Assembly (NCBI GenBank): GCA_964478335.1 | Contig: CAYZIC010000065.1 | Coordinates: 1 to 14,099, forward strand | Reading direction: 5' to 3' | From: CAYZIC01 sp964478335 | GTDB lineage: Bacteria; Verrucomicrobiota; Kiritimatiellia; RFP12; DVOR01 | Length of the DNA: 14,099 nucleotides | Part shown: positions 14,023 to 14,099 of the stretch, piece after piece | How positions within the stretch are numbered: the stretch's first letter is position 1 | Layout: every line of letters starts with the position of its first letter | Notes under the pieces: model-generated | The model's database searches: none | The model's input: only the letters and a program-made list of their open reading frames with translations | Told to the model about the DNA's origin: nothing | Translations under genes and position numbers: made by a program

Positions 14023-14099
14023 TGGTGGGCGGTACTGGACTCGAACCAGTGACCCCTTGCATGTCAAGCAAGTGCTCTAACCAACTGAGCTAACTGCCC
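14023..14099 (-). tRNA. tRNA-Val (anticodon GAC)
   Basis: A complete 77-base cloverleaf including an encoded CCA (14025-14023); the 5' G is the last base of the window. Read on the minus strand it has acceptor GGGCAGT/ACCGCCC, D arm GCTC-AGTTGGTTA-GAGC, anticodon arm CTTGC-TTGACAT-GCAAG with anticodon GAC, variable loop GGGTC, and T arm ACTGG-TTCGAGT-CCAGT. It would read GUC and GUU codons. The acceptor stem has one A.C mismatch at pair 5-68. Its promoter lies beyond the window; a strong terminator is found 40 bases downstream. Confidence 0.96.

Overview
This window looks like part of a draft bacterial genome. A run of ten Ns at 5620-5629 marks a scaffold join. The organism is probably Gram-negative, because there is a TonB-family protein with a Pro-rich linker and an exported family-5 solute-binding protein without a lipobox. 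The combination of RNase HIII, a compact topoisomerase IV-type A subunit without a GyrA box, a CCA-encoding tRNA and roughly even base composition is suggestive of the PVC group (Verrucomicrobiota or relatives). That placement is inference from gene content, not a database result.

Layout. Positions 3-125 hold a possible tail of a gene entering from the left. From 5441 down to 226, five genes run on the minus strand as one tight unit: a TonB-family protein, a two-helix membrane protein of unknown function, the tRNA methylthiotransferase MtaB, an N-acyl-D-amino-acid deacylase-like amidohydrolase and a second small amidohydrolase. A well-formed sigma70-type promoter lies directly in front of the TonB-family start, so close that the mRNA is probably leaderless. 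From 5652 to 13506, six genes run on the plus strand with gaps of about 25 bases or less: acetate kinase (ackA), a GT4-like glycosyltransferase with a degenerate EX7E motif, a TadA-type deaminase, a family-5 solute-binding protein, a topoisomerase IV-type A subunit (parC) and RNase HIII (rnhC). The divergent promoter region between the two units (5442-5651) carries a palindrome, a one-turn direct repeat and the assembly gap.

The last 600 bases hold no convincing protein gene. They contain a dense set of inverted and direct repeats, including a two-part stem whose loop is two copies of a 9-base repeat. A strong intrinsic terminator follows, reading leftwards, and then a complete tRNA-Val(GAC) on the minus strand that ends exactly at the window edge.

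Functionally this is mostly housekeeping: tRNA modification (MtaB, TadA), DNA topology and RNA:DNA hybrid removal (ParC, RNase HIII), acetate/ATP metabolism (AckA), peptide uptake (SBP) and scavenging of acylated amino acids or related amides (the two amidohydrolases). I do not see a defence system, prophage, CRISPR array or complete mobile element. The least explained parts are the structured repeat region after rnhC, the unknown membrane protein, the TonB-family protein with both an SxxxH motif and a lipobox, and the glycosyltransferase lacking both EX7E glutamates.
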